A DNA stretch of 33,570 bases. Source: an uncultured bacterium. Its GTDB lineage: Bacteria > Actinomycetota > Coriobacteriia > Coriobacteriales > Coriobacteriaceae. Under the pieces are notes generated by a model. It was not told the DNA's origin. It did no database searches and was given only the letters and a program-made list of their open reading frames with translations. The translations under genes and the position numbers were made by a program. The DNA is taken from contig CAJMMX010000017.1 in NCBI GenBank assembly GCA_905214615.1, positions 1 through 33,570 on the forward strand, given 5' to 3'. Below, piece by piece: positions 25,794 to 33,570 of this stretch. The stretch's first letter is position 1, and each line of letters opens with the position of its first letter.

Positions 25794-25828
25794 ATTATGC
25801 AAGGCCGAATTATGCAAGGTTGCATAAT
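25794..25828. promoter_or_regulatory. Cluster of three TTGCATAAT sites upstream of ybaB
   Basis: Two copies in direct orientation 15 bases apart plus one inverted copy two bases further. Each copy read on its own strand contains CATAAT, a near-consensus -10 sequence. The 15-base spacing and the inverted pair look like cooperative regulator binding or overlapping promoters. Confidence 0.5.
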
Positions 25829-25930
25829 ATCGCATACTCAATCTAGTAGAGCCGAATCCGGCATTTCATGTGTGCCACTAAATAGCTAAATGCCAAACCG
25901 CTGCTCGAGGCGGAGCACATGGCGGCAGGG

Positions 25931-25936
25931 TATAAT
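25931..25936 (+). promoter_or_regulatory. -10 box of the small membrane-protein gene
   Basis: A consensus TATAAT lies 34 bases before the ATG at 25971. No good -35 box is visible at the usual distance. Confidence 0.4.
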
Positions 25937-25970
25937 TTGATTGTCATAGATTGCAATTTGGAGGTGCCCC

Positions 25971-26444
25971 ATGAATGCCCCCGACGCGCTCCAAAACATC
26001 CGCTCAAAACACCCCGTTGCATATGTGGTTCTCTATCTCTTTGTCGTCTGGGTATTACTGGTTATCATCACCCATGCCATAGCTTTTGGAGCAGAACTGC
26101 TGATAGCCAGCTCGGACCAGCCCGTCGTCAAATGGGAGACGACCGATGAATGCACCGACGGAACCCGAACCATTTACTACAACAGCCCGTCCCTCTACCA
26201 AGAGTTCAAGGTCAAGATAAAGGACTCCAAGATTGTCGATGCCGAACTGGGCTCTTTATTTACAATCGGAGCAACCGTCAACGCCGAGCAAGTCGAGTAC
26301 ACGGACAGCCGCGCGACGTATCGTATCGACCTCAGCATCCTAGGCCGACCGTCACGCGCCTGTCTGCTCGAATGCGATATACGCGGCACCACGTTGCACA
26401 TGTCCGAAATACAGATGCGCCCGGGCAAGGGGTTCTCTTCTTGA
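25971..26444 (+). CDS. Hypothetical single-pass membrane protein
   Basis: I do not recognise the family of this 157-residue protein. One transmembrane helix (about 17-42) follows a short cytosolic start. The remaining 115 residues look like a beta-rich extracytoplasmic or cytosolic domain with a pair of Cys (about 61 and 130). A GGAGG site lies six bases before the ATG, and a TATAAT lies further upstream. It is convergent with dnaX (21-bp gap) and divergent from ybaB, so it interrupts the usual dnaX-ybaB-recR order. Base composition is more AT-rich than its neighbours. This suggests late insertion. Confidence 0.75.
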   Translation: MNAPDALQNIRSKHPVAYVVLYLFVVWVLLVIITHAIAFGAELLIASSDQPVVKWETTDECTDGTRTIYYNSPSLYQEFKVKIKDSKIVDAELGSLFTIGATVNAEQVEYTDSRATYRIDLSILGRPSRACLLECDIRGTTLHMSEIQMRPGKGFSS

Positions 26445-26465
26445 GCAGTATACCCGCCTGCGCAG

Positions 26466-28946
26466 CTACTCCACCGGCTTGAAGATGGTGGACTGGCCGA
26501 AGACGCTGCGGATGAGGGCTTTGGCCTCGTCCTCGGTCTGCGGGATGCTCGGGGCTGCACCCTGATGGCCGAAGGGGCCGCCCGCACCGGAGTTGGACTC
26601 CCAGGGAGCTGCAGGAGCGTCCTCCTCTTTGGGGGCAGTTGCAGCGGACTTGGGCGCGGACGCCGCACCCGGCACGTCGAACGGAGGCAGATCGTCCCCA
26701 CCAGCATCGGCAACAAAACCGCCAACCATGGCATCGTCGTAGGGAACCTGCTCGGATTCCCATGGCGCAGACGGCGCGGCGGGCTGAGCCTTGGGAGCGG
26801 ACGCGCGCTCGGGCGCTCGGGGCGCGGGCTCGGTCGGGAGCTTGCCCGTGGCAGGAGCGCCGGCGGGGTTGTCGGAGCGCAGCCAGGGGGCTTTGCCCAG
26901 GTCAGACGACTTGGGCGCGGGCGAGGCAGGCTTGGGCGCGGGTGTCGGAGCAGCCGGTTTGGCCATGACGGGCTTAGGCGCCGACGGGGTCGGCGCCGCT
27001 ATCGGTGCTGCTTTTGGCTGCGTCGCGCTGACGTTCGAGGATGCAGGGGCCGCCGAGGACACGGGTTGCGGGTCCGCAGATGCCGCAGCCCGTGCAGATG
27101 GAGAATGCTCCTCATGTTGAGGAGCCGGCGTGCCACCTCCATCCAGGACGTAGTCGACGGTGCGACGACCGAAGACCGCACTGACTGTCGGCAGGACCAC
27201 CGACTGCGTGTCGGCGCGTCCGAGCATCTTGATGGCAAAGGTCGAGCCCGCGGGGAACGAGACCGTGAGCTTGGAGCCGTCGTCTGCTGTGGCGCGGGCA
27301 TTGAGCAAAAGCCCTGCGTAGGAGGCCTGACGAGCCTTGACGTGTTCGACGACCTCGGCCCATTTGCGCTGGAGCTCACCGGCATCCTCGACCGCGGGGG
27401 TCTCGGCGGCACCAGCGGCAGCAACCTGGGCGGCGGTGTTGGGCTGGGGCTTAGGTGCCGGAGCGGTGGCAGGCGCGGGGGCTGCAACGGGCTGAGGCGT
27501 CGGAGCCGGCGCAGACTGAGGTGCAGACGCTGCAGGCTTGGAAGCCGACACGGACGCAGAACGGGGCGCAGGCTGAGCCGCCGGAGCGGCAGCACCACGG
27601 TCCCAAGGCATACCGCCCTGGCGCGCGGACGTATCAGCGGTGGTAGCAAATGCCGCCGGAGTAGCGGCTCGGGCACCCGAGATCAGCGTCGGCTGCTGGG
27701 CAGCAGCGGGTACGGATGCTGCAGGCGCGGTGGCCTGAGCAGCAGCCACGCTCGCCGGCACGGCGCCGTTGGCAACCATGGCCTCCAGACGCGCCACGCG
27801 CTCGGCCAATGCCTCAATCGTTAAATCAGCCTCGGGACGTGCCAGACGCGTACAGGCAATCTCGAGCACCAGGCGCACGTCGCTCGCGCCCCTCATCTCC
27901 AGTGCGGCATCGTCGAGCACCGTCAGCACGCGGGCCAGGCGGTCGGCAGGATGCTCGCCAAAGGCAGCGGCCTCGGCAGCAAGCGTCTCGGCCTGCTCGG
28001 AGCCGCCCTCAAACAGCTCGGCACGGGCACCGGCAACGCAGGCAACGTACACGTCACGCACATGCGCCACCAGGTCGCGCGTCAGCTCCAGCAGGTCGTT
28101 TCCTTCCTCGACCTGCGCACGGATCAGTCCATAGAGCTCGGCAACATCGCGATCGGCAATGGCGCGGGAAAACTCGCCCAGAATCTGGTCCGAAACCTCG
28201 CCTAAAAGCGAGCGGGCGTCGTCCGCATGCACAGAACCGTTGCCAAAGACGCTCAGCTGCTCCAGTGTGGAGAGCGCGTCGCGCATGCCGCCCTTGGCAT
28301 GGCGCGCCACGATGGCGAGCGCCTCGTCGTCGTAATCGAAGCCCTCCTGCTCGCATACGTATGCCAGGCGATGCTCAATATCCTCGTTGCCGATGCGATG
28401 GAAATCGAAACGCTGGCAGCGCGAGAGGATGGTCTCCAGAATCTTTTGCGGGTCGGTGGTGCACAGCACAAAGATCACGTGTGCCGGCGGCTCCTCGAGC
28501 GTCTTGAGCAGCGCGTTGAACGCCGCCGTCGTGAGCATGTGGACCTCGTCGATGATATAGATCTTGTACTTGCCGCGCACCGGGGCAAAGTTGACGGAGT
28601 TGATGATCTCCTCGCGCACGTTGTCCACGCCGGTACGGCTTGCGGCATCGAGCTCGTAGACATCGGGGTGGTTGCCCTCGGCAATGAGCTCGCACTCCTC
28701 GCAAGTACCGTCGGGCATGCAGCCGCTTGCACCCTCGGCGCGCGCCGCCTCGGCATTGCGGCACAGCAGCGCCTTGGCCAGAATGCGCGCCATGGTGGTC
28801 TTGCCCGTGCCGCGCGGTCCGCAGAACAGGTAGGCGTGGGACAGGCGCCCCTCGGTGATGGCGTGCTCGAGCGTCGAGACGATATGCTGCTGGCCCACCA
28901 CGGAGTCGAAGGTGAGCGGGCGATACTTTCGGTACAACGATTCCAT
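26466..28946 (-). CDS. dnaX: DNA polymerase III subunits gamma/tau
   Basis: The 826-residue clamp-loader ATPase has Walker A GPRGTGKT (43-50), a zinc-binding cysteine set (C62, C76, C82, C85), Walker B IIDEVHM (131-137) and the arginine-finger SRC motif (LSRCQRFDF). After the clamp-loader domains (about 1-360) comes a long Ala/Pro/Lys-rich region (about 395-780) with a small ordered segment around 490-590. A short conserved-looking tail follows. The usual spacing of the first zinc ligands is eight residues, but it is 13 here. The start at 28946 (MESLYRKYRPLTF) follows GGGGGAG. Only 21 bases separate its stop from the convergent small gene. Confidence 0.95.
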   Translation of the reverse strand: MESLYRKYRPLTFDSVVGQQHIVSTLEHAITEGRLSHAYLFCGPRGTGKTTMARILAKALLCRNAEAARAEGASGCMPDGTCEECELIAEGNHPDVYELDAASRTGVDNVREEIINSVNFAPVRGKYKIYIIDEVHMLTTAAFNALLKTLEEPPAHVIFVLCTTDPQKILETILSRCQRFDFHRIGNEDIEHRLAYVCEQEGFDYDDEALAIVARHAKGGMRDALSTLEQLSVFGNGSVHADDARSLLGEVSDQILGEFSRAIADRDVAELYGLIRAQVEEGNDLLELTRDLVAHVRDVYVACVAGARAELFEGGSEQAETLAAEAAAFGEHPADRLARVLTVLDDAALEMRGASDVRLVLEIACTRLARPEADLTIEALAERVARLEAMVANGAVPASVAAAQATAPAASVPAAAQQPTLISGARAATPAAFATTADTSARQGGMPWDRGAAAPAAQPAPRSASVSASKPAASAPQSAPAPTPQPVAAPAPATAPAPKPQPNTAAQVAAAGAAETPAVEDAGELQRKWAEVVEHVKARQASYAGLLLNARATADDGSKLTVSFPAGSTFAIKMLGRADTQSVVLPTVSAVFGRRTVDYVLDGGGTPAPQHEEHSPSARAAASADPQPVSSAAPASSNVSATQPKAAPIAAPTPSAPKPVMAKPAAPTPAPKPASPAPKSSDLGKAPWLRSDNPAGAPATGKLPTEPAPRAPERASAPKAQPAAPSAPWESEQVPYDDAMVGGFVADAGGDDLPPFDVPGAASAPKSAATAPKEEDAPAAPWESNSGAGGPFGHQGAAPSIPQTEDEAKALIRSVFGQSTIFKPVE

Positions 28947-29062
28947 GGGTGCTCCCCCGGGTATACTGAGTCTTGTTGCCGCGGCGGCCATGCGGTCGCA
29001 CGGCATACTGCATTCCATAATAACCCGTACGGCGAGTCCGCCGCGATAGGAGTCCAAAGAGC

Positions 29063-29779
29063 ATGGCAGACGCAGAGAGCAACCTCATTCCCTCCGAAGC
29101 AGCCGACCAGGTCGAGGTCGCGCTCGAGGCGCAGGCCGCGGCCGATGACGGCATTCTGTACCTCAACGAGTATCAGTACGAAAACGACCTCGTCACCGAC
29201 TTCGCCCGCCTGGTCGCCTCGCCCAGGCGCCGTGGCTCCCTGTACGTCGCCGCCGCGATTGCCGTGCTCATCGGCATCGGCATGCTGGTGGCCGGCGGCA
29301 GCTGGATCAAGTTCGGCGTCGTGCTGATCGTGTTCGGCGCCTTTTTGGCCTGGTGGAGCAAAAATCTGCACCATACGCTCGCGCGCGACTTTATCGAAGC
29401 CGTCGAGGCAGACGAGTCCATGGGCGGCCGCTACCGCCGCGTCGCCGCCAACGAGGACGGCCTGATGGTCTGGGGCAAGAGCGGCAAGTCGCAGTTCTTC
29501 CCGTTTGAGAAGCTCGACCACGTGCTCGACGGCGAGCGCATCTTTGTGGCCATGTTCGCCGACCAGGGCGTGACGATCCCCAAGGACACCTTTGTTCGCG
29601 GCGATGCCGAGCAGTTTGGCCCCTTCCTCAAGGCGCGCATCAACAAAAAACTCCGCATCGAGACCAAACGCAAGAAGATGAAGGCCGAGAAGGCCGCAGC
29701 CGAAGCCAAGCAGGGCGACAAGCCCCAGGAGACCAAGGGCAAGCAGCGCAAGCAGAAGAAGAACAAGAAGAAGCGCTAA
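29063..29779 (+). CDS. YcxB-like membrane protein
   Basis: The 238-residue protein has an acidic N terminus (about 1-55) and two adjacent transmembrane helices (about 60-78 and 83-98). A cytosolic domain follows with the pattern FFPFEKLDHVLDGERIFVA, typical of the C-terminal YcxB-like region. The last 40 residues are almost only Lys, Ala, Glu and Gln, which suggests a highly basic disordered tail that could touch RNA, DNA or the membrane. Function of the family is unknown. The ATG at 29063 is preceded by AGGAG at about ten bases. It is divergent from dnaX; CATAAT near 29019 is a possible -10 box. Confidence 0.75.
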   Translation: MADAESNLIPSEAADQVEVALEAQAAADDGILYLNEYQYENDLVTDFARLVASPRRRGSLYVAAAIAVLIGIGMLVAGGSWIKFGVVLIVFGAFLAWWSKNLHHTLARDFIEAVEADESMGGRYRRVAANEDGLMVWGKSGKSQFFPFEKLDHVLDGERIFVAMFADQGVTIPKDTFVRGDAEQFGPFLKARINKKLRIETKRKKMKAEKAAAEAKQGDKPQETKGKQRKQKKNKKKR

Positions 29780-29837
29780 GACCAAACCAGACAGGCAGCC
29801 TCACATCCCGTTATCCTCGCCATCCGCCCGAGCGTGC

Positions 29838-29843
29838 TACACT
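29838..29843 (+). promoter_or_regulatory. Possible -10 box for the kinase/FhaA/FhaB cluster
   Basis: TACACT in GTGCTACACTAG lies about 80 bases before the kinase start at 29924. No clear -35 box is seen. Confidence 0.25.
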
Positions 29844-29923
29844 AGCAGCATCTATGCCACCGCGAACGGCTCGGCTCCGCGCCCGCCACTCGCAAACGAA
29901 CTTTAAACGCACGAGGGTTGGCC

Positions 29924-31777
29924 ATGCCGCTTTTCTCGCAACATACCGCCCGGTTCTCGCCGGACGTTCCTTTGGAGGGCACCAGCTCTCGCGAGCTGCT
30001 CAAGCGGTACCAGCCGCTCGAGACACTTGCGACCGGCGGTTTTGGCTCCATCGAGATTTGCCGCGACACGCACCTGCGCCGCCGCGTCGCCATTAAGCGC
30101 ATCCCCCTTATCAACGGCGCCGGCATGCCCGCCAGCGACATCATGGATGTCCTGCGCGAGGCGCACACTGCCGCCATGCTTCAACATCCCAATATCGTGC
30201 AGGTCATCGACTTTACGCATGACACCGCCTATGCCTACCTGGTTATGGAATATGTCGATGGCATGTCGCTGGCCGAGTTTTTGCATCGCGTGGACGGCCA
30301 CTCGCTCACCTTTGACGAGGCCGCGGCCATTGCCGATGCCCTGGGCCAGGCGCTCACCTTCGCCCATAGCAATGGCGTACTCCACCTGGACATTAAGCCC
30401 GCCAACGTGCTCATCGACCACTCGGGCAATGTAAAGCTCACCGACTTTGGCATGGCGCGACTGTCGTCCGCCGGTGGCTTTGGCGGCTCGCGCGGCGGCA
30501 CCATCGGCTACATGCCGCCCGAGCAGCTCGATATCGAGACCGGCACGGTCGACGAACGCGCCGATGTCTTTGCCCTTGCCTGCGTTATCTATGAGGGCTT
30601 GTGCGGCAGCGCTCCCTTTATGGCGGCCACGCCCGCCGACTCGCTCGACCGCATCATCGGCGGCGCCACCTATCCCAGCGAGCTGATACCACACTTTCCC
30701 CCGGGAGCCGAGGCCGCGCTCATGAGCGCGCTCTCCCCCATGCCGCAGGACCGCCCCAACAGCATCGAGGCATTTTGCGACCAACTCCTTGCCGGTCTGG
30801 GCAGCGTGCGCGAGGGCCGTCGCAGTCTGGAGCAAATGGTTGGCGAGCTTTCGGATGACGAGCAGGAGCTCGACGATATCGAGCCGTCGTACTACGAGGA
30901 CGACGCCATCGAGGTCGACCCCGCGCTCGGCTGGGCGGGCACGCGCTGGAGCCATGCGCGCGACTACACCATGCACGCTATCTCGGCGCTAGCGTGCGGC
31001 ACCTTTAGCTTTTTGCTGATGCAAACAGCCGGGGTCGCGGCGCTTCCCGGCCTGGTCATTGCGGCTATCGCGATCGGAGCGGCAGCCGGCTTGGCACCGC
31101 AGATTGGCTCGGCCATCTCGGCCGTGGGCTTTTTGGTGCTCATGGCAAACGCCACCATGCAGGCGCAGGGCATCCTGTCGATGTTGCCCGTCGCGGTGGT
31201 CTTTGCCGCTGCCATGTCCGGTTGGTGGATCGCCTGGGGTCGCACCGAGGCTGCCGCGAGCGCCGCGCTCACCTGTGCACTCGCGCTTGGCTGTCTGACT
31301 GGCAATACCTTCCTGGCAGCTGGGGTCGCCGCCGGCGTCGCGTCATTTTGGCTCGGCCCGGCAAGCGCCGCCGCGGCAACGGGCATGGGCGTGCTTTTTG
31401 CCCGTCTGGCGACGGTCGCGCTTTCAGCCGGAGGCGTGCTGGGGCTCGGTAACGTTGCCGCAGCGCTGGAAGACCCACTCCTTTGGGCTGCCTTTGTGCT
31501 GGTCGCGACAACTGCCGCAGCGTCATCTGCGCTGCTCAATGCCCATGCCAAGCGTGCCGACCAGGGCTCAAACCTTGCCGCAATCGCCGCCATCGCCGTC
31601 ACCGGCATCGGCTGCGCAGCGGCATCCTGTCTTGCACACCATATGGAAATTGCCAGCCTTGCAGCCGCGGTCGCCGCCAAGGCGGCAGTTGCGGGAACCC
31701 TATCCTCTATAATCGTTGGGATATGCCTATATTTGCTCGGATACCAAAGAACCTATACGGAGAGTGATCTTTCGTGA
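29924..31777 (+). CDS. Membrane Ser/Thr protein kinase heading the FHA cluster
   Basis: The 617-residue kinase has an N-terminal catalytic domain (about 30-300). Its motifs are GGFGSI (38-43), K58 in VAIKRI, HLDIKPANVL (154-163), DFGMA (174-178) and MPPEQ. The catalytic loop has Leu where HRD kinases have Arg, so it may need no activation-loop phosphorylation. The C-terminal 260 residues are almost wholly hydrophobic, with eight or more membrane helices, and contain no PASTA domains. The start at 29924 is chosen because GAGGG lies six bases upstream; a TTG two codons earlier is too close. The stop overlaps the GTG start of the FhaA gene (GTGA). Confidence 0.88.
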   Translation: MPLFSQHTARFSPDVPLEGTSSRELLKRYQPLETLATGGFGSIEICRDTHLRRRVAIKRIPLINGAGMPASDIMDVLREAHTAAMLQHPNIVQVIDFTHDTAYAYLVMEYVDGMSLAEFLHRVDGHSLTFDEAAAIADALGQALTFAHSNGVLHLDIKPANVLIDHSGNVKLTDFGMARLSSAGGFGGSRGGTIGYMPPEQLDIETGTVDERADVFALACVIYEGLCGSAPFMAATPADSLDRIIGGATYPSELIPHFPPGAEAALMSALSPMPQDRPNSIEAFCDQLLAGLGSVREGRRSLEQMVGELSDDEQELDDIEPSYYEDDAIEVDPALGWAGTRWSHARDYTMHAISALACGTFSFLLMQTAGVAALPGLVIAAIAIGAAAGLAPQIGSAISAVGFLVLMANATMQAQGILSMLPVAVVFAAAMSGWWIAWGRTEAAASAALTCALALGCLTGNTFLAAGVAAGVASFWLGPASAAAATGMGVLFARLATVALSAGGVLGLGNVAAALEDPLLWAAFVLVATTAAASSALLNAHAKRADQGSNLAAIAAIAVTGIGCAAASCLAHHMEIASLAAAVAAKAAVAGTLSSIIVGICLYLLGYQRTYTESDLS

Positions 31778-32787
31778 ACTTCCTGAACATCTTCGAGGAC
31801 CACGTGGCCGGCATCTTCGGTGCCACCCGTGCCCCGTTCTCCTTTAAGAAGCTTGCCAAGCAGGCCGCTCGCGACATGGAGGATCAGACTCTGGTGATCA
31901 ATGGCGTCAACACGGCGCCGGCACTCTATACCATCCTGATCGCCGCCGACGACGATCCCATGCTCGCCCCGTTCTACCCCGAGCTTTCGCGCGAGGTCCG
32001 CGAGTTTGTGAAAGCGCAGGCCGAAAAGCGCCGCTATGTCTTTGTCGGCGAGCCCCTCGTGCGCTTTATGATCGATCCGCAGCTGCGCGCCGGCAAGTTC
32101 TCGGTCTTTGCCGAGAACGTCGATGCGCCCACGCTCGGCCGCCTGTACGAGGAAGAGCGCGCCTACCAAAACGGCCTGGGACAGAACAACTCGGCCGCAA
32201 GCCGCGCCGCCAGCGCCCCGCGCGCCGGCCAGCAGCAGTTTGCTGCCCCGCAGCCGCAGCGCCCCGCCGCCATGCCCCAGCAGCAGCCAACGCCTCGCGC
32301 CGCCGCTCCCGACCCGCTTGCCACGGCAGATCCCTTCGCGCCTAGTGTCCCCGACCCCGCCGCCGCACCCATCCCGGTGCCGCAGACCGTCTCGCGCGAC
32401 GCGCTTGCCGGCATGGGCGGAGCCGCCGCGACCGGTGCAGCCGTGGGCCTAGGCGCCGCAGCCGGCATCGCCTCCAACATGGCAAGCACTCGCGCCCCGC
32501 AGCGCCCACTCGCCCAGCTCGTCGACGTCGTGAGCGGCGAGAGCCATAGCATCACCTCCGCACAGGTGACCATCGGTCGCGAGCGTTCGGTTTCGGACAT
32601 CGCCCTGCGCGACCCCAACGTGTCGCGCCGTCACGCCCAGCTCACCTTTACCGGTTCGGACTGGTCGATCGAGGACCTCAATTCCACCAACGGCACGCTC
32701 GTCAACAACCGCCGCATTACGCGCTGCCCGCTGCGCAACGGCGATCTGCTGACGTTTGGCCTGAGCACCTTTGAATTTAGGGGATAG
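31774..32787 (+). CDS. FhaA-like protein (DUF3662 plus FHA)
   Basis: The 337-residue cytosolic protein has the FhaA plan. An N-terminal FhaA_N/DUF3662 domain (about 1-120, beginning NFLNIFEDH) is followed by a disordered Ala/Pro/Gln linker (about 130-245). A canonical FHA domain (about 250-337) has TIGRERS, SRRHAQL and LNSTNGTLVN. In other actinobacteria FhaA binds phosphorylated regulators of cell-wall synthesis. Start is GTG at 31774, overlapping the kinase stop by four bases with GGAGAG upstream. It is therefore translationally coupled to the kinase. Confidence 0.9.
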   Translation: MNFLNIFEDHVAGIFGATRAPFSFKKLAKQAARDMEDQTLVINGVNTAPALYTILIAADDDPMLAPFYPELSREVREFVKAQAEKRRYVFVGEPLVRFMIDPQLRAGKFSVFAENVDAPTLGRLYEEERAYQNGLGQNNSAASRAASAPRAGQQQFAAPQPQRPAAMPQQQPTPRAAAPDPLATADPFAPSVPDPAAAPIPVPQTVSRDALAGMGGAAATGAAVGLGAAAGIASNMASTRAPQRPLAQLVDVVSGESHSITSAQVTIGRERSVSDIALRDPNVSRRHAQLTFTGSDWSIEDLNSTNGTLVNNRRITRCPLRNGDLLTFGLSTFEFRG

Positions 32788-32793
32788 TCGCTT

Positions 32794-33210
32794 ATGAACA
32801 TCGATATCGTCCTTTTTGCAGGCCGCATCGTCCTGGTCGCCCTGCTCTATATCTTCCTGTTCGCCGTCATGAAGACCGGCGTGGGACTTGTGCGCGGACA
32901 GCGCCGCGACTCGGCTATCTGGACGATCGATGTGGACAAGGGCCCGCGCGGCATCCGTGGCATCCACGTAGACATGCTCGGCCCCGTCATCGTTGGTCGC
33001 TCGCCATCTTCGGACATCTGCATCAACGAACCGTTCGTCTCGGCCTCGCATGCGCGCTTTTCGCTGCAGGGCCCGGCGCTCATCATCGAGGACCTCAACT
33101 CGCTTAACGGCACGCTCGTCAACGGCCGCCAGCTTGTGGAGCCTGCAACGCTGCGCGAGGGCGACGAAGTCCAGATTGGCGATGTGGTCATGAAGGTGAA
33201 CCGTCGATGA
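32794..33210 (+). CDS. FhaB-like membrane-anchored FHA protein
   Basis: The 138-residue protein has one N-terminal transmembrane helix (about 5-24) and a cytosolic FHA domain (about 55-138). The recognition residues are present: VGRSPSSD, SASHARFSL and LNSLNGTLVNGR. It corresponds to FhaB (FipA) of actinobacterial division/cell-wall clusters, which binds phosphothreonine on kinase substrates. It lies six bases after the FhaA stop, and its own stop overlaps the next start (ATGA at 33207). This shows tight coupling across the cluster. Confidence 0.9.
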   Translation: MNIDIVLFAGRIVLVALLYIFLFAVMKTGVGLVRGQRRDSAIWTIDVDKGPRGIRGIHVDMLGPVIVGRSPSSDICINEPFVSASHARFSLQGPALIIEDLNSLNGTLVNGRQLVEPATLREGDEVQIGDVVMKVNRR

Positions 33211-33570
33211 TCGACGAGGAGAACAAGTCCGCAACTATGACCGAGGCACCGGCCGCCGCCACAGCTGCGCCGGCCCACGCCGCTCCGGCGGGCTCCGCAC
33301 CCGTGGAACCCGAGGACACTGTGTTCTCCCTGCCTCTTTCGCATGTCACGCATGATATTTCTGATCTCGCCGATAACGAGGACGAAGAAAATGCCGTAGC
33401 GGCGCCCATCGGCGCACATGCTGCGGATCAGCCCACAGCGCCCGAAGCAACCCCGACGCCGGCTCACTTTGCAGAGCCCGTCGCCGCGGCAATCAACGAG
33501 AGCGCTGCGGTGTTTGCGGCACCCGAGCCCGCCGCGCCGGCGTTTCCCATAGCCCCGTCATCCGAGGTTG
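33207..33570 (+). CDS. N-terminal part of the next cluster gene (possibly PP2C-type phosphatase)
   Basis: The gene runs off the window. The 121 codons present encode an Ala/Pro/Glu-rich, probably disordered segment (starts MIDEENKSATMTEAP) with no catalytic motif. Position directly after FhaA and FhaB, where actinobacteria commonly encode a PP2C Ser/Thr phosphatase (PstP), suggests that identity, but no phosphatase residues are visible here. The ATG overlaps the FhaB stop by four bases (ATGA), and AAGGTG lies upstream. An internal ATG at 33237 is less well placed. Confidence 0.7.
   Translation, partial: MIDEENKSATMTEAPAAATAAPAHAAPAGSAPVEPEDTVFSLPLSHVTHDISDLADNEDEENAVAAPIGAHAADQPTAPEATPTPAHFAEPVAAAINESAAVFAAPEPAAPAFPIAPSSEV

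Larger units (their letters stand above)
25632..25970. other. Divergent intergenic region with three TTGCATAAT sites
   Basis: This region serves ybaB-recR (minus) and the small membrane-protein gene (plus). It is AT-rich in its middle. ATTATGCAA (minus TTGCATAAT) lies at 25794-25802 and 25809-25817, and TTGCATAAT on the plus strand at 25820-25828; the last two face each other as a palindrome. TATAAT at 25931-25936 is a likely plus-strand -10 box. No further gene is supported. Confidence 0.5.

Noticed and set aside
25619..25825. 68-codon minus-strand frame overlapping the ybaB start
   Set aside because: It overlaps the regulatory region and ybaB in another frame and has no ribosome binding site or recognisable domain.
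26466..27800. Programmed frameshift producing a short DnaX form
   Set aside because: I found no A AAA AAG-type slippery sequence with a downstream stem in the part encoding the end of the clamp-loader domains.
33237..33570. Alternative start of the last gene at the ATG at 33237
   Set aside because: The GAGGAG upstream is about 15 bases away, too far. The ATG at 33207 overlaps the FhaB stop, as in the rest of this coupled cluster.

Overview
The window looks like a chromosomal segment of a gut Coriobacteriia member, most probably Collinsella or a close relative (inferred from gene content, not from a search). The DNA is GC-rich. Its gene set is that of an anaerobic actinobacterium: a single-chain pyruvate:ferredoxin oxidoreductase, a carbamate kinase, and an actinobacterial kinase/FhaA/FhaB cluster. 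I see no rRNA, tRNA, CRISPR array, transposase or phage structural gene.

Layout. Positions 1-237 hold no gene but contain a long imperfect hairpin and a terminator. Positions 238-11827 are entirely minus-strand: a YfcE-like phosphodiesterase; a glycosyltransferase / LytS-type kinase / LytTR regulator operon; a UMF1-family transporter; a zinc phospholipase C-like protein; a second LytS/LytTR pair; and an APC permease with a metal-dependent amidohydrolase. A C39-like membrane protease (plus) and a carbamate kinase (minus) follow. Positions 14.34-16.82 kb look like an accessory island. It has an AT-rich stretch, a gene remnant, 34-bp tandem repeats, an AAA/DUF4143 ATPase, an array of three 80-bp hairpin repeats and a 125-nt near-perfect inverted repeat that abuts the end of the oxidoreductase gene. 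After the oxidoreductase (16825-20364, minus) comes a minus-strand cassette of a secreted or membrane-anchored protein, a membrane Ser/Thr kinase and an FHA protein (20767-24455). Next are recR, ybaB and dnaX (minus), with one unrelated small membrane-protein gene wedged in on the opposite strand. The right end is plus-strand: a YcxB-like protein, then the start of the kinase / FhaA / FhaB / (probable phosphatase) cluster, cut by the window edge.

How the genes work together. Two paralogous LytS/LytTR pairs lie within 9 kb and probably sense related envelope or metabolite signals. Two separate Ser/Thr kinase plus FHA modules lie about 6 kb apart (20.8-24.5 and 29.9-33.6 kb), so phosphothreonine signalling is a second theme. 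The permease, amidohydrolase, carbamate kinase and oxidoreductase fit fermentation of amino acids or related nitrogen compounds, but the substrates cannot be read from the sequence.

The least explained material is non-coding: several families of long inverted or tandem repeats, a recurring TTGCATAAT motif found only between genes, and terminator-like hairpins placed inside the short leaders of several minus-strand genes.
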